NCBI GenBank assembly: GCA_947383685.1
Contig: CANDEE010000047.1
Location: 1-14,126 of the forward strand
Direction of reading: 5' to 3'
DNA: 14,126 nucleotides
Source of the DNA: an uncultured Pseudoflavonifractor sp.
Lineage (GTDB): Bacteria; Bacillota; Clostridia; Oscillospirales; Oscillospiraceae
Part shown: piece by piece, positions 1 through 7,008 of the stretch
How positions within the stretch are numbered: the stretch's first letter is position 1
How the letters are laid out: every line of letters begins with the position of its first letter
Notes under the pieces: generated by a model
What the model was told of the DNA's origin: nothing
The model's database searches: none
The model's input: only the letters and a program-made list of their open reading frames with translations
Position numbers and translations under genes: made by a program

Positions 1-275
1 ACTCGGTGCGGCCCTTTAATGATATGCTCAGCGGCAGAATTATCAATGTGCAGATTTTGCTGAAAAATGAGCCGGGAGTTTTATCGGCGGTTCTAAACAA
101 CTTTGCACGGTGTGGGGCAAATATCCTGACGATCAATCAAAGTATTCCTGCAGGGGGAGGCGCTGTGGTGAGCGTAGGAGCGGAAACCTCAGAGCTTACC
201 ATGACCACCGAGGAAATGCTGGAACAGGTGGCGGGAGAAAAGGGTGTAGTCCGTTGCGAGATACTGGGTGGCTAA
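1..275 (+). CDS. ACT-domain protein, UPF0735/PheB-like, 5'-truncated
   Basis: This is the C-terminal part of a small ACT-domain protein; the open frame runs off the left edge (codons complete from base 3). About 90 residues remain. They begin with a VRPFNDM stretch that in this family follows an N-terminal helix-turn-helix-like segment, so roughly 55-60 residues should lie upstream. The rest is one ACT fold: a hydrophobic strand, then the NEPGVLSAVL ligand-loop signature, then ANILTINQSIP. The stop is TAA at 273-275, 33 bases before hom. Members of this family often sit directly upstream of hom in Clostridia, and an amino-acid-sensing role is generally assumed, but the ligand and partner are not visible here. 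The in-frame GTG at 6 and ATG at 24 are internal codons, not likely starts. The family call is from memory of homologues. Confidence 0.85.
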   Translation, partial: SVRPFNDMLSGRIINVQILLKNEPGVLSAVLNNFARCGANILTINQSIPAGGGAVVSVGAETSELTMTTEEMLEQVAGEKGVVRCEILGG

Positions 276-308
276 GAGATAGAGAAAAAGCCCGAAAGGA
301 GAATGGTG

Positions 309-1523
309 ATGTCAAAAGTAGCAATTCTGGGGTTTGGCGTGGTAGGCTCCGGTGTGGCGGAGGTCTTGAGACAGAATGGGCCCCACATTGATCAAAAGGT
401 GCACGCTCCTGTGGAGTTGAAGTATATTCTAGATGTGCGGGATTTTCCGGACAGTCCCTTTGCCCCCTTGGTCATCCACGATTTTTCCATCATTGAGCAG
501 GACCCGGAAGTGGATATCGTGGTGGAGACCATTGGAGGAGCTAAGATTGCCCGTGAATTTACCCAACGGGCACTAACTGCGGGAAAAAGCGTGGTAACCT
601 CTAACAAGGAACTGGTGGCGAAGCACGGCTGCGAACTGATGGAGCTGGCGCGCAAACATAATGTGAGCTATCTCTACGAGGCCAGCGTAGGCGGCGGTAT
701 CCCTATTATTCGGCCTCTGAAGCAATGCCTTGCGGCCAATGAAATTACCGAAATTTGCGGTATTCTCAATGGCACAACAAATTATATCCTGACCAGGATG
801 ATTCGGGCGGGACTTGGCTTTGACGCAGCCTTGAAAGAAGCCCAGCAAAACGGCTATGCTGAGGCCGACCCAACTGCTGATGTGGAGGGCCATGATGCTT
901 GCCGGAAGATATGCATCTTGGCGTCGCTGGCCTTTGGGAGACATATTTACCCTGAACAGGTATCCACTGAGGGGATTCGTGGGGTGTCTCTGGCGGATGT
1001 GGCCTATGCTGATTCCTGTGGACGAAAGATCAAGTTGCTGGGGCGGGCTATCCAAGGCACTGATGGAAAAATTAGGGCCTTTGTGGAGCCCCATCTGGTG
1101 AGTGGGGAGAATCCGCTGGCCGGGGTGGAGGACGTGTTCAATGCCATCACTGTTCGGGGTAACGCCATCGGAGACGTGATGTTTTATGGACGGGGCGCAG
1201 GAAAGCTGCCCACTGCCTCCGCTGTGGTAGCTGACGTAATGGACGCCGCCCGTAACAAGGACCGTCCCAAATATCTGGACTGGGGACCTGGCGGAGAGGA
1301 TGTGACCATGCCGTCCGAAGATGTGACCAGCCGCTGGTATATTCGGACGGAGAGTTCTACCGATACCCTGCGGACTGCTTTTGAAGATGTCATTCCTCTG
1401 GCCCGTCCCGGTGCACCGGGGGGAGAAACTGCTGTACTGACCCCATCCATGACACGGAACGAATTGGAGGAAAAACTTGCCCAGGTGCAGCTTCAGGCGG
1501 TGTTCCGAGTGCTGGAGGACTGA
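309..1523 (+). CDS. hom: Homoserine dehydrogenase
   Basis: Catalyses NAD(P)H-dependent reduction of aspartate-4-semialdehyde to homoserine, the branch towards threonine and methionine. The product is 404 residues. The N-terminal Rossmann loop GFGVVGSG covers residues 8-15. SNKEL carries the conserved Lys100, and EASVGGGIPI and GILNGTTNYIL are family signatures. GHDACRK holds Asp196 and Lys200, spaced like the catalytic Asp/Lys pair of characterised enzymes. I chose ATG 309 because AGGAG at 297-301 lies 7 bases upstream; the in-frame ATG at 303 is only 1 base from it. The C-terminal region (about 341-404) lies where most Hom proteins have an ACT domain, but its glycine-rich ligand loop is replaced by an unrelated TESSTDTL stretch and the protein is somewhat short. 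It lies 33 bases after the ACT-domain gene and 59 bases before lysC, probably co-transcribed. Confidence 0.96.
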   Translation: MSKVAILGFGVVGSGVAEVLRQNGPHIDQKVHAPVELKYILDVRDFPDSPFAPLVIHDFSIIEQDPEVDIVVETIGGAKIAREFTQRALTAGKSVVTSNKELVAKHGCELMELARKHNVSYLYEASVGGGIPIIRPLKQCLAANEITEICGILNGTTNYILTRMIRAGLGFDAALKEAQQNGYAEADPTADVEGHDACRKICILASLAFGRHIYPEQVSTEGIRGVSLADVAYADSCGRKIKLLGRAIQGTDGKIRAFVEPHLVSGENPLAGVEDVFNAITVRGNAIGDVMFYGRGAGKLPTASAVVADVMDAARNKDRPKYLDWGPGGEDVTMPSEDVTSRWYIRTESSTDTLRTAFEDVIPLARPGAPGGETAVLTPSMTRNELEEKLAQVQLQAVFRVLED

Positions 1524-1582
1524 CGGCAGAAACAGCATCGGCATAAAATAGATCAGAACCTACAAGGGGGTACTTTTTCTTT

Positions 1583-2809
1583 ATGGGACTTATCGTGCAG
1601 AAATTTGGCGGGTCCTCCGTAGCGGACGCTGACCGTGTCCGGAATGTGGCCCGCATTATCACGGAGACATACAGGCGGGGACACAGTGTGGTGGTGGTCC
1701 TTTCCGCTCAGGGAGATACCACTGATGACTTGATTGCCAAGGCTGCTGAAATCAACCCCAAGGGTTCCAAGCGGGAGATGGATATGCTGCTCGCCACGGG
1801 AGAACAGATTTCCTGCGCTCTCTGCGCCATGGCCATCGAAGCGATGGGATACCCAGTTGTTTCCCTTACAGGTTGGCAGGCGGGGGTTCAGTCAAATTCT
1901 ACCTATGGCAATGCCCGAATCAAACGGGTGATGACCGAGCGCATCCAGAATGAACTGGATCGCCGGAGCATTGTTATCGTCACTGGCTTTCAGGGGATCA
2001 ACAAGTATGGTGACATTACCACTCTGGGCCGCGGAGGATCGGACACCTCGGCGGTGGCCCTGGCGGCAGCCCTCCATGCCGACTTGTGTCAGATTTATAC
2101 GGATGTGGATGGAGTTTATACTGCCGATCCTAGGCTGGTGCCCGGCGCCCAGAAGTTGGAGGAGATTACTTTCGATGAGATGCTGGAGTTGGCAACTCTG
2201 GGTGCTCAAGTGCTGCACAACCGTTCGGTGGAAATGGCAAAGCGGTATAATGTCAATCTGGAGGTGCTCTCCAGCTTCTCCGGGCATCCGGGGACTAAAG
2301 TTAAGGAGGTCGTGAAAACCATGGAAAAATCCCATGTCAGCGGTATTGCGAAAGACAAGAACGTGGCCCGGTTGGCTTTGGTAGGCCTGGAGGATGAGCC
2401 CGGTATCGCTTTCCGTATATTTTCTCTGCTTGCTAAGGGGAAGATCAATGTGGACATTATCCTTCAGTCTATCGGACGAGAGGATAAGAAGGATATCAGC
2501 TTCACCGTAGCCAAGAGCGATACGGAGGCCGCTAAAAAGATTTTGGAGGAAAACCGGGAGTATATCGGCTTTGACCACATCGACGTAAACGACAGCATCG
2601 CCAAAGTCTCCATTGTGGGAGCGGGTATGATTAACAACCCCGGCGTGGCGGCTGGAATGTTTGAGGCGCTTTACAGTGCAGGCATCAACATCCACATGAT
2701 TTCTACCAGTGAGATCAAGGTCTCCGTGCTGGTAGACCTGGAGGACGCGGACCGGGCAGTTCAGGTCACTCACGATAAGTTCTTCAGCGATATTGAGCTG
2801 CGTGGGTAA
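1583..2809 (+). CDS. lysC: Aspartate kinase, alpha subunit
   Basis: Phosphorylates aspartate to aspartyl-4-phosphate, the first step to lysine, threonine and methionine. The 408 residues match the usual LysC length. The amino-acid-kinase domain starts with KFGGSS at residues 7-12 and includes TTLGRGGSDTSAVALAAAL and the YTDVDGVYTADPR nucleotide-site region. Two tandem ACT domains follow, at about 260-335 (starting near LALVGLEDEPGIAFRIF) and about 342-405 (starting near SIVGAGMINNPGVAAGMF). They are the expected feedback site for lysine and/or threonine. The start is ATG 1583, 12 bases after a GGGGG ribosome-binding run (1566-1570), a slightly long spacing. It follows hom by 59 bases, in which I see no clear promoter. 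An internal in-frame start at codon 247 is listed separately. A terminator follows 22 bases after the stop. Confidence 0.97.
   Translation: MGLIVQKFGGSSVADADRVRNVARIITETYRRGHSVVVVLSAQGDTTDDLIAKAAEINPKGSKREMDMLLATGEQISCALCAMAIEAMGYPVVSLTGWQAGVQSNSTYGNARIKRVMTERIQNELDRRSIVIVTGFQGINKYGDITTLGRGGSDTSAVALAAALHADLCQIYTDVDGVYTADPRLVPGAQKLEEITFDEMLELATLGAQVLHNRSVEMAKRYNVNLEVLSSFSGHPGTKVKEVVKTMEKSHVSGIAKDKNVARLALVGLEDEPGIAFRIFSLLAKGKINVDIILQSIGREDKKDISFTVAKSDTEAAKKILEENREYIGFDHIDVNDSIAKVSIVGAGMINNPGVAAGMFEALYSAGINIHMISTSEIKVSVLVDLEDADRAVQVTHDKFFSDIELRG
2303..2310 (+). promoter_or_regulatory. Internal Shine-Dalgarno site inside lysC
   Basis: AAGGAGGT is a perfect match to the anti-Shine-Dalgarno sequence. 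It lies within the lysC coding frame, 10 bases before the in-frame ATG at 2321. This is a stronger site than the one in front of lysC itself. Confidence 0.8.
2321..2809 (+). CDS. lysC: Aspartate kinase beta subunit from internal lysC start
   Basis: Initiation at ATG 2321 (Met247 of the alpha chain), behind AAGGAGGT at 2303-2310, would give a 162-residue protein made only of the two C-terminal ACT domains. Bacillus subtilis aspartokinase II and Corynebacterium aspartokinase are known alpha2-beta2 enzymes whose beta chain is made this way from an internal in-frame start. In Bacillus the alpha chain is also about 408 residues and the beta chain about 160. The start codon, spacing and domain boundary all agree with that arrangement. 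Its role would be to complete the regulatory ACT dimer interface; it has no catalytic residues. That the product is actually made is an inference from the sequence. Confidence 0.72.
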   Translation: MEKSHVSGIAKDKNVARLALVGLEDEPGIAFRIFSLLAKGKINVDIILQSIGREDKKDISFTVAKSDTEAAKKILEENREYIGFDHIDVNDSIAKVSIVGAGMINNPGVAAGMFEALYSAGINIHMISTSEIKVSVLVDLEDADRAVQVTHDKFFSDIELRG

Positions 2810-2831
2810 GCTTTTTAGATATGGATATAGA

Positions 2832-2858
2832 GGCAGGGGAGACATCCCCTGTCTTTTT
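2832..2858 (+). terminator. Rho-independent terminator after lysC
   Basis: A 9-bp stem pairs 2832-2840 with 2845-2853 (one G-T wobble, four central G-C pairs in a row) around a GACA loop and is followed by TTTTT at 2854-2858. It separates the aspartate-family genes from the his operon. Confidence 0.9.
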
Positions 2859-2862
2859 CCTA

Positions 2863-2891
2863 TTGACAGAGCCTAAATAATGTAGTATATT
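2863..2891 (+). promoter_or_regulatory. SigA-type promoter of the his operon
   Basis: The -35 box TTGACA (2863-2868) is perfect, followed by a 17-base spacer and the -10 box TATATT (2886-2891, 5 of 6). Transcription should start near 2898, leaving a leader of only about 30 bases before the first start codon. That is too short for a T-box riboswitch or attenuator. The -35 box begins 4 bases after the T-run of the preceding terminator. Confidence 0.85.
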
Positions 2892-2927
2892 AGCGTGGTA
2901 AAGCGTAAAAGCAAGGAGCTGTTTTAT

Positions 2928-4532
2928 ATGAATATTATTACCACGCCAGAGGGGACTCAGGACCGACTGTTTTCCCAGTGTAAAGATTTGCGGAGTGCGC
3001 AGAGAGAATTGACCCGCCTCTTTCGAAAGAACGGGTATGAGGAGATCAGCACCCCGGAGATAGAGTATTACGATCTGTTCTTACAGTCCGGGAACCCCAT
3101 TCCCCAGGAAGCCATGATGAAGATAGTGGATCGATCTGGAAAATTGATGGTTATGCGGCCCGACTGTACTGCTCCTATTGCGCGGGTAGCGGCTACCAAG
3201 CTGAAGTCATCTCCCTTTCCTCAGCGGCTCTACTATAACGAAACCGTTTTCCGTTCTGGAGCCGCAAACCGAGGCGGAAGCAGCGAAATCCCTCAATGCG
3301 GCATTGAACTTCTGGGGGCCGGAGGAATAGAAGCCGATGTAGAGACGGTGTCTTTGGCGGTAGAGGCGCTGAAGGCGGTTTGTCAAAAGGGGTTCCATAT
3401 TGAGTTGGGCCACGCGGGGCTATTTCGGGCCCTGGCAGAACAGACGGACATGCCGGACTCTAAAATAGAGGAGGCCCGGAAGCTTATTGAAGGTAAGCAT
3501 TTTGCTGCACTGGAGGAATTTCTTCAACCCTATGAGAATAAATCCGCCTATGCCTTGCTTTCCCGCCTGTCCCAGCTCTTTGGCGGTAAGGAGGTGCTGG
3601 AGGAGGCGGAAACTCTGGTGGGAACCCGCCCAGAGCTTACATATTTGCGGAAGCTTTATGAGGCTTTAGAAGGGGCTGGCTGTGGAGAATATATCAAATT
3701 TGACCTGGGACTGGTTCACCAGATTGATTATTACACAGGTGTGACGTTCCGGGGCTATGCACGGGGGGTAGGCGCACCTGTTCTCTCTGGAGGACGATAC
3801 GACAATTTGCTGGGAGCCTTTGGCCGTCCCGCTCCTGCCATTGGTTTTGCTGTTAATGTGGACTTGGTGGCAAGAGAATTTCCTGTACAGGCATCTTGTG
3901 CCCGCCTAAGACTGGCCCTTACCAAGGGGCGGCTTCAGGATAAGACCGTCGAACTGATGGAGAGAGCTGGGTTAGACTGTTCTCCGGTAAAAGCTCCAGG
4001 GCGGAGGTTGGTTCACAGCTTGCCAAACTATCCGTTGGACGCGGTGTTGGCAAAAGCTCCGGATGTTATCACCTACGTTGAGCATGGGGTCTGCGATTTG
4101 GGGGTAGTAGGCAAGGATACGATCCTGGAGCGGGGAGAAAGTCCTTTTTATGAAGTGTTGGATCTCGGTTTTGGGAAATGCCGCTTTGCCTTGGCTGTAA
4201 AGGAAGGGACCGACTTTTACGGGACCTACCGAACCCGAAGAATCGCCAGCAAGTATCCCAATGTAGCACGGAAGTTCTTTGAAGATAAGGGAATGGATGT
4301 TGAAATCATCAAAATTGAGGGATCGGTGGAGCTGGCACCCATTTTGGGGTTGGCAGATGCCATTGTGGATATTGTGGAGACCGGAGCTACTCTGCGGGAG
4401 AATGGTCTTGTTCCCATTGAGGATGTGGCTCCTGTATCTGCCCGGCTTATTGTCAATACTGCCGCTATGAAGCTGAAAAAGGTGGAAGTTCTGGATTTTA
4501 TTGAAAAATGTCAAGCCGGAATGGAGAGGTAA
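2928..4532 (+). CDS. hisZG: HisZ-HisG fusion ATP phosphoribosyltransferase
   Basis: Predicted to make phosphoribosyl-ATP from ATP and PRPP, step 1 of histidine synthesis, with regulatory and catalytic subunits in one 534-residue chain. Residues 1 to about 320 are HisZ, a histidyl-tRNA-synthetase paralogue: TPEGTQDRLF near the start, class II motif 2 around RLYYNETVFR, and motif 3 around GGRYDNLLGAFGRPAPAIGF. The catalytic RGLDYYT of true synthetases is replaced by HQIDYYT (His264-Gln265), and there is no anticodon-binding domain. Residues from about 325 are short-form HisG, starting RLRLALTKGRL, with the PRPP-site region EGSVELAP (464-471) and DIVETGATL (481-489). No stop or start codon lies at the junction. 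I chose ATG 2928, 9 bases after AGGAG (2914-2918); the upstream in-frame GTG at 2895 precedes the predicted transcription start. Confidence 0.93.
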   Translation: MNIITTPEGTQDRLFSQCKDLRSAQRELTRLFRKNGYEEISTPEIEYYDLFLQSGNPIPQEAMMKIVDRSGKLMVMRPDCTAPIARVAATKLKSSPFPQRLYYNETVFRSGAANRGGSSEIPQCGIELLGAGGIEADVETVSLAVEALKAVCQKGFHIELGHAGLFRALAEQTDMPDSKIEEARKLIEGKHFAALEEFLQPYENKSAYALLSRLSQLFGGKEVLEEAETLVGTRPELTYLRKLYEALEGAGCGEYIKFDLGLVHQIDYYTGVTFRGYARGVGAPVLSGGRYDNLLGAFGRPAPAIGFAVNVDLVAREFPVQASCARLRLALTKGRLQDKTVELMERAGLDCSPVKAPGRRLVHSLPNYPLDAVLAKAPDVITYVEHGVCDLGVVGKDTILERGESPFYEVLDLGFGKCRFALAVKEGTDFYGTYRTRRIASKYPNVARKFFEDKGMDVEIIKIEGSVELAPILGLADAIVDIVETGATLRENGLVPIEDVAPVSARLIVNTAAMKLKKVEVLDFIEKCQAGMER

Positions 4533-4534
4533 TT

Positions 4535-5809
4535 ATGTTAAACATTGTGCTTGCTGACGGAAAAAAAGAGACCGCTGTTATCCAGGCCATGCGGGACCGG
4601 GCAGCATCGGCGAATCAAGCCATTGAAGCGGCAGTTCGAGAAGTAATGGACGCTGTAAAGGAGGAAGGGTATACGGCTGTTGAGCGGTATAGCCTTCAGT
4701 TTGACAAAAAGGCTCCCTACGAAATTTCCCGGGAAACCTTGGAGGCGGCGTATACCCGTTGTCCCGTGGAGTTGATTGCGGCTCTGGAGCACGCCGCCGC
4801 CAATATTCAGGCCTATAATAAGAAGCTGTTGCCTGAGAGTGGGTTCTGGACCTCTCCCGACGGCGGTAAGGTGGGACGGGTAGTGCGCGGACTGACCCGC
4901 GTGGGAATCTATGTCCCCGGCGGTACGGCGGCTTATCCTTCTTCGGTGCTGATGAATGCGGTTCCCGCTAAGGTGGCGGGGGTAGAGGAGATCGTCATGG
5001 TAACCCCGCCTACTGATAACCTGAACGATGCGGTGCTGGCGGCTGCCAGGATTGCTGGCGTGGATCGGGTTATCGCTGTTGGCGGCGCACAAGCGGTGGC
5101 AGCGTTTACCTATGGAGCCGGATTTATTCCCAAGGTGGACAAGCTGGTAGGACCTGGTAACGCCTATGTGGCTGCGGCGAAGCGGATGGCTTATGGAAAG
5201 CTGGACATTGACATGGTAGCGGGGCCTTCCGAAGTGCTGGTAGTAGCGGATGAAACCGCAAACGCCAAATTTGTGGCGGCTGACCTGCTTTCCCAAGCTG
5301 AGCACGACAAGCTGGCCTCCGCAGTCCTGCTGACTACTAGCAAGGAGTTGGCAGAGGAGGTGGATGCAGAGATGGTCCGGCAGACCGGATATCTGGAGCG
5401 GTCCGAGATTATGGAGAGTTCTGTTCGGGATTTTGGTTGCGCCATCGTCTGTCCTAATATGAAGCAAGTGATTTCCATTGCCAACGAGATTGCCCCAGAG
5501 CATCTGGAAATTGTAGCAAAAGACCCCGAAACACTGCTGCCTAACATTAAAAATGCCGGGGCGGTGTTCTTGGGGAGTTGGTCCCCGGAGCCCTTGGGAG
5601 ACTATTTGGCCGGTCCCAACCATGTGTTGCCTACTTCTGGCACAGCCCGATTCTTTTCGCCGCTTTCAGTGACAAGTTTTATCAAGACTATGAGCGTTAT
5701 TGAGTATGATAGGACAGCCTTGGAGCCGATAAAGGATCGGATTATTGCTTTGGCCCGGAGCGAAAAGCTTACTGCGCATGCCAATTCTATCCAAGTCCGT
5801 TTTGAATAA
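4535..5809 (+). CDS. hisD: Histidinol dehydrogenase
   Basis: Oxidises L-histidinol to L-histidine in two NAD-dependent steps, the last reactions of the pathway. The product is 424 residues, close to the usual 425-435. The zinc-ligand set of the family is present as Gln254 and His257 (in SQAEHDK), Asp356 (in GDYLAGPNH) and His415 (in AHANSIQVR). The catalytic Glu322-His323 pair is in APEHLEI. VGPGNAYVAAAK and GPSEVLVVAD are further signatures. ATG 4535 is preferred because GGAGAGG at 4523-4529 sits 5 bases upstream and the stop of hisZG is at 4530-4532. A longer in-frame start at 4508 would lie within the hisG end and has no good ribosome binding site. Confidence 0.97.
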   Translation: MLNIVLADGKKETAVIQAMRDRAASANQAIEAAVREVMDAVKEEGYTAVERYSLQFDKKAPYEISRETLEAAYTRCPVELIAALEHAAANIQAYNKKLLPESGFWTSPDGGKVGRVVRGLTRVGIYVPGGTAAYPSSVLMNAVPAKVAGVEEIVMVTPPTDNLNDAVLAAARIAGVDRVIAVGGAQAVAAFTYGAGFIPKVDKLVGPGNAYVAAAKRMAYGKLDIDMVAGPSEVLVVADETANAKFVAADLLSQAEHDKLASAVLLTTSKELAEEVDAEMVRQTGYLERSEIMESSVRDFGCAIVCPNMKQVISIANEIAPEHLEIVAKDPETLLPNIKNAGAVFLGSWSPEPLGDYLAGPNHVLPTSGTARFFSPLSVTSFIKTMSVIEYDRTALEPIKDRIIALARSEKLTAHANSIQVRFE

Positions 5810-5821
5810 GGAGGAAGAGTT

Positions 5822-6400
5822 ATGGCCCGTACAGCTTCAATTACTCGCAATACAAAGGAAACGCAAATTACCCTGTCTCTTGATTTGGACGGAGGGGCAG
5901 TCAATATTCAGACCAACATTGGCTTTTTTGACCACATGTTGAATGCTTTTGCTTTCTATGGGGGGATTGGCCTTACGTTGAAAGCTACAGGAGACTTAGA
6001 GGTAGATGGGCACCATACGGTAGAAGATGTGGGAATATGCCTTGGACAAGCCGTAAGGGAGGCCCTGGGCGACAGAAAGGGAATCCGCCGCTTTGCCTCG
6101 GCTTATATTCCTATGGATGAGGCGCTGTGCCTTGTTGCGTTAGATTTTTCCAACCGTCCCTTTCTGGCTTTTGACGCTGAAATGCCGCAGAGTATGATAG
6201 GGACATATGATTCTTGCCTTACGGAAGAATTTATGCGGGCCTTTGCTGTGAATAGCGGTTTAACTTTACATCTAAAAGCTCTTTCGGGAAAGAATGCCCA
6301 CCACATAACTGAGGCTATGTTTAAGGCGCTGGGTGTGGCGGTTCGGGACGCGGTGCGGGTGACGGGGACAGGAATCACCTCCACGAAGGGTGTTCTATGA
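5822..6400 (+). CDS. hisB: Imidazoleglycerol-phosphate dehydratase
   Basis: Dehydrates imidazole glycerol phosphate to imidazole acetol phosphate (step 6). The 192-residue protein is the monofunctional form, without the phosphatase domain fused to HisB in enterobacteria. The manganese-binding histidine and glutamate motifs are all present: FFDHML (His38), GHHTVED (64-69), MDEAL (98-102) and AHHITEA (His160-His161, Glu164). AAGGAGG at 5808-5814 overlaps the hisD stop and lies 7 bases before the ATG. Its substrate comes from HisH/HisF; its product needs a HisC aminotransferase, which is not encoded here. Confidence 0.97.
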   Translation: MARTASITRNTKETQITLSLDLDGGAVNIQTNIGFFDHMLNAFAFYGGIGLTLKATGDLEVDGHHTVEDVGICLGQAVREALGDRKGIRRFASAYIPMDEALCLVALDFSNRPFLAFDAEMPQSMIGTYDSCLTEEFMRAFAVNSGLTLHLKALSGKNAHHITEAMFKALGVAVRDAVRVTGTGITSTKGVL

Positions 6401-7008
6401 TGGGGTATACTGCCATTGTTGATTACGGCGTGGGCAATCTGAAAAGTGTGGTTAACGCCATGAAATACCTGGGTCTTAATACATATATTACCGGCGAGCC
6501 TGGAGAATTGGAGCTGGCTGACGCTATTATTTTGCCGGGAGTTGGAGCATTTCCTGATGCGGCAGAAAAACTACGCAGAACAGGTCTGGATAGCGAACTC
6601 ACTATCCAGGCTGAGAAAAAGCCTATTTTGGGTATATGCCTGGGGATGCAGCTCCTTTTTGAGACAGGAAGCGAGGTGCGTCTCTGTTCCGGGCTTGGGC
6701 TGATTCCCGGAAAGGTGGACCGCATTGAAACCACCTATAAACTGCCTCATATTGGGTGGAACAGGTTGATCCTTCAGAACAACAGCCCCATTTTCCAAGG
6801 CCTAGAGGACGGGTCAAGCGTCTATTTTGTCCACTCCTTTTGTGCCTATGCCGCTGATGAAAGTACTGTCACCGCCCGGACTGATTACGGACCTTCAATT
6901 GTAGCGGCTGTGGCCCGGGGAAACGTATTCGGTTGTCAATTCCACCCGGAAAAGAGCGGAGAAAGAGGACTTCAAATCTTACGAAACTTTGGGGAGTTGA
7001 ACCGATGA
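6397..7008 (+). CDS. hisH: Imidazole glycerol phosphate synthase, glutaminase subunit
   Basis: Class I glutamine amidotransferase that hydrolyses glutamine and feeds ammonia to HisF (step 5). The catalytic triad is visible: nucleophile Cys81 in GICLGMQ, and His183 and Glu185 in QFHPEKSG. The N-terminal DYGVGNLKSV and GVGAFPDA segments are typical of HisH. The 203 residues match the usual size. Its ATG overlaps the hisB stop in an ATGA arrangement, implying translational coupling. A second ATG follows at once (6400). AAGGG at 6386-6390 is 6 bases from the first and 9 from the second, so the start is ambiguous by one codon. Confidence 0.97.
   Translation: MMGYTAIVDYGVGNLKSVVNAMKYLGLNTYITGEPGELELADAIILPGVGAFPDAAEKLRRTGLDSELTIQAEKKPILGICLGMQLLFETGSEVRLCSGLGLIPGKVDRIETTYKLPHIGWNRLILQNNSPIFQGLEDGSSVYFVHSFCAYAADESTVTARTDYGPSIVAAVARGNVFGCQFHPEKSGERGLQILRNFGELNR

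Noticed and set aside
573..1544. Long antisense open frame opposite hom
   Set aside because: It lies entirely opposite a clearly conserved gene, has no family-like sequence or ribosome binding site, and such frames are common by chance opposite coding DNA.
1892..2845. Long antisense open frame opposite lysC
   Set aside because: It mirrors the conserved lysC codons and starts inside the terminator region; no recognisable domain.
2895..2927. GTG at 2895 as an earlier start for hisZG
   Set aside because: It lies upstream of the predicted transcription start and has no ribosome binding site; ATG 2928 has both the right spacing and the family N-terminus.
2810..2927. T-box riboswitch or histidine attenuator before the his operon
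   Set aside because: Only about 30 bases separate the promoter from the start codon; no T-box sequence or leader peptide fits.
2928..3890. Histidyl-tRNA synthetase instead of HisZ
   Set aside because: The catalytic RGLDYYT motif is HQIDYYT, there is no anticodon-binding domain, and the chain continues into HisG within a his operon.
4538..5623. 361-codon antisense open frame opposite hisD
   Set aside because: Low-complexity, His/Arg/Gly-rich shadow of hisD with no protein-family signal.
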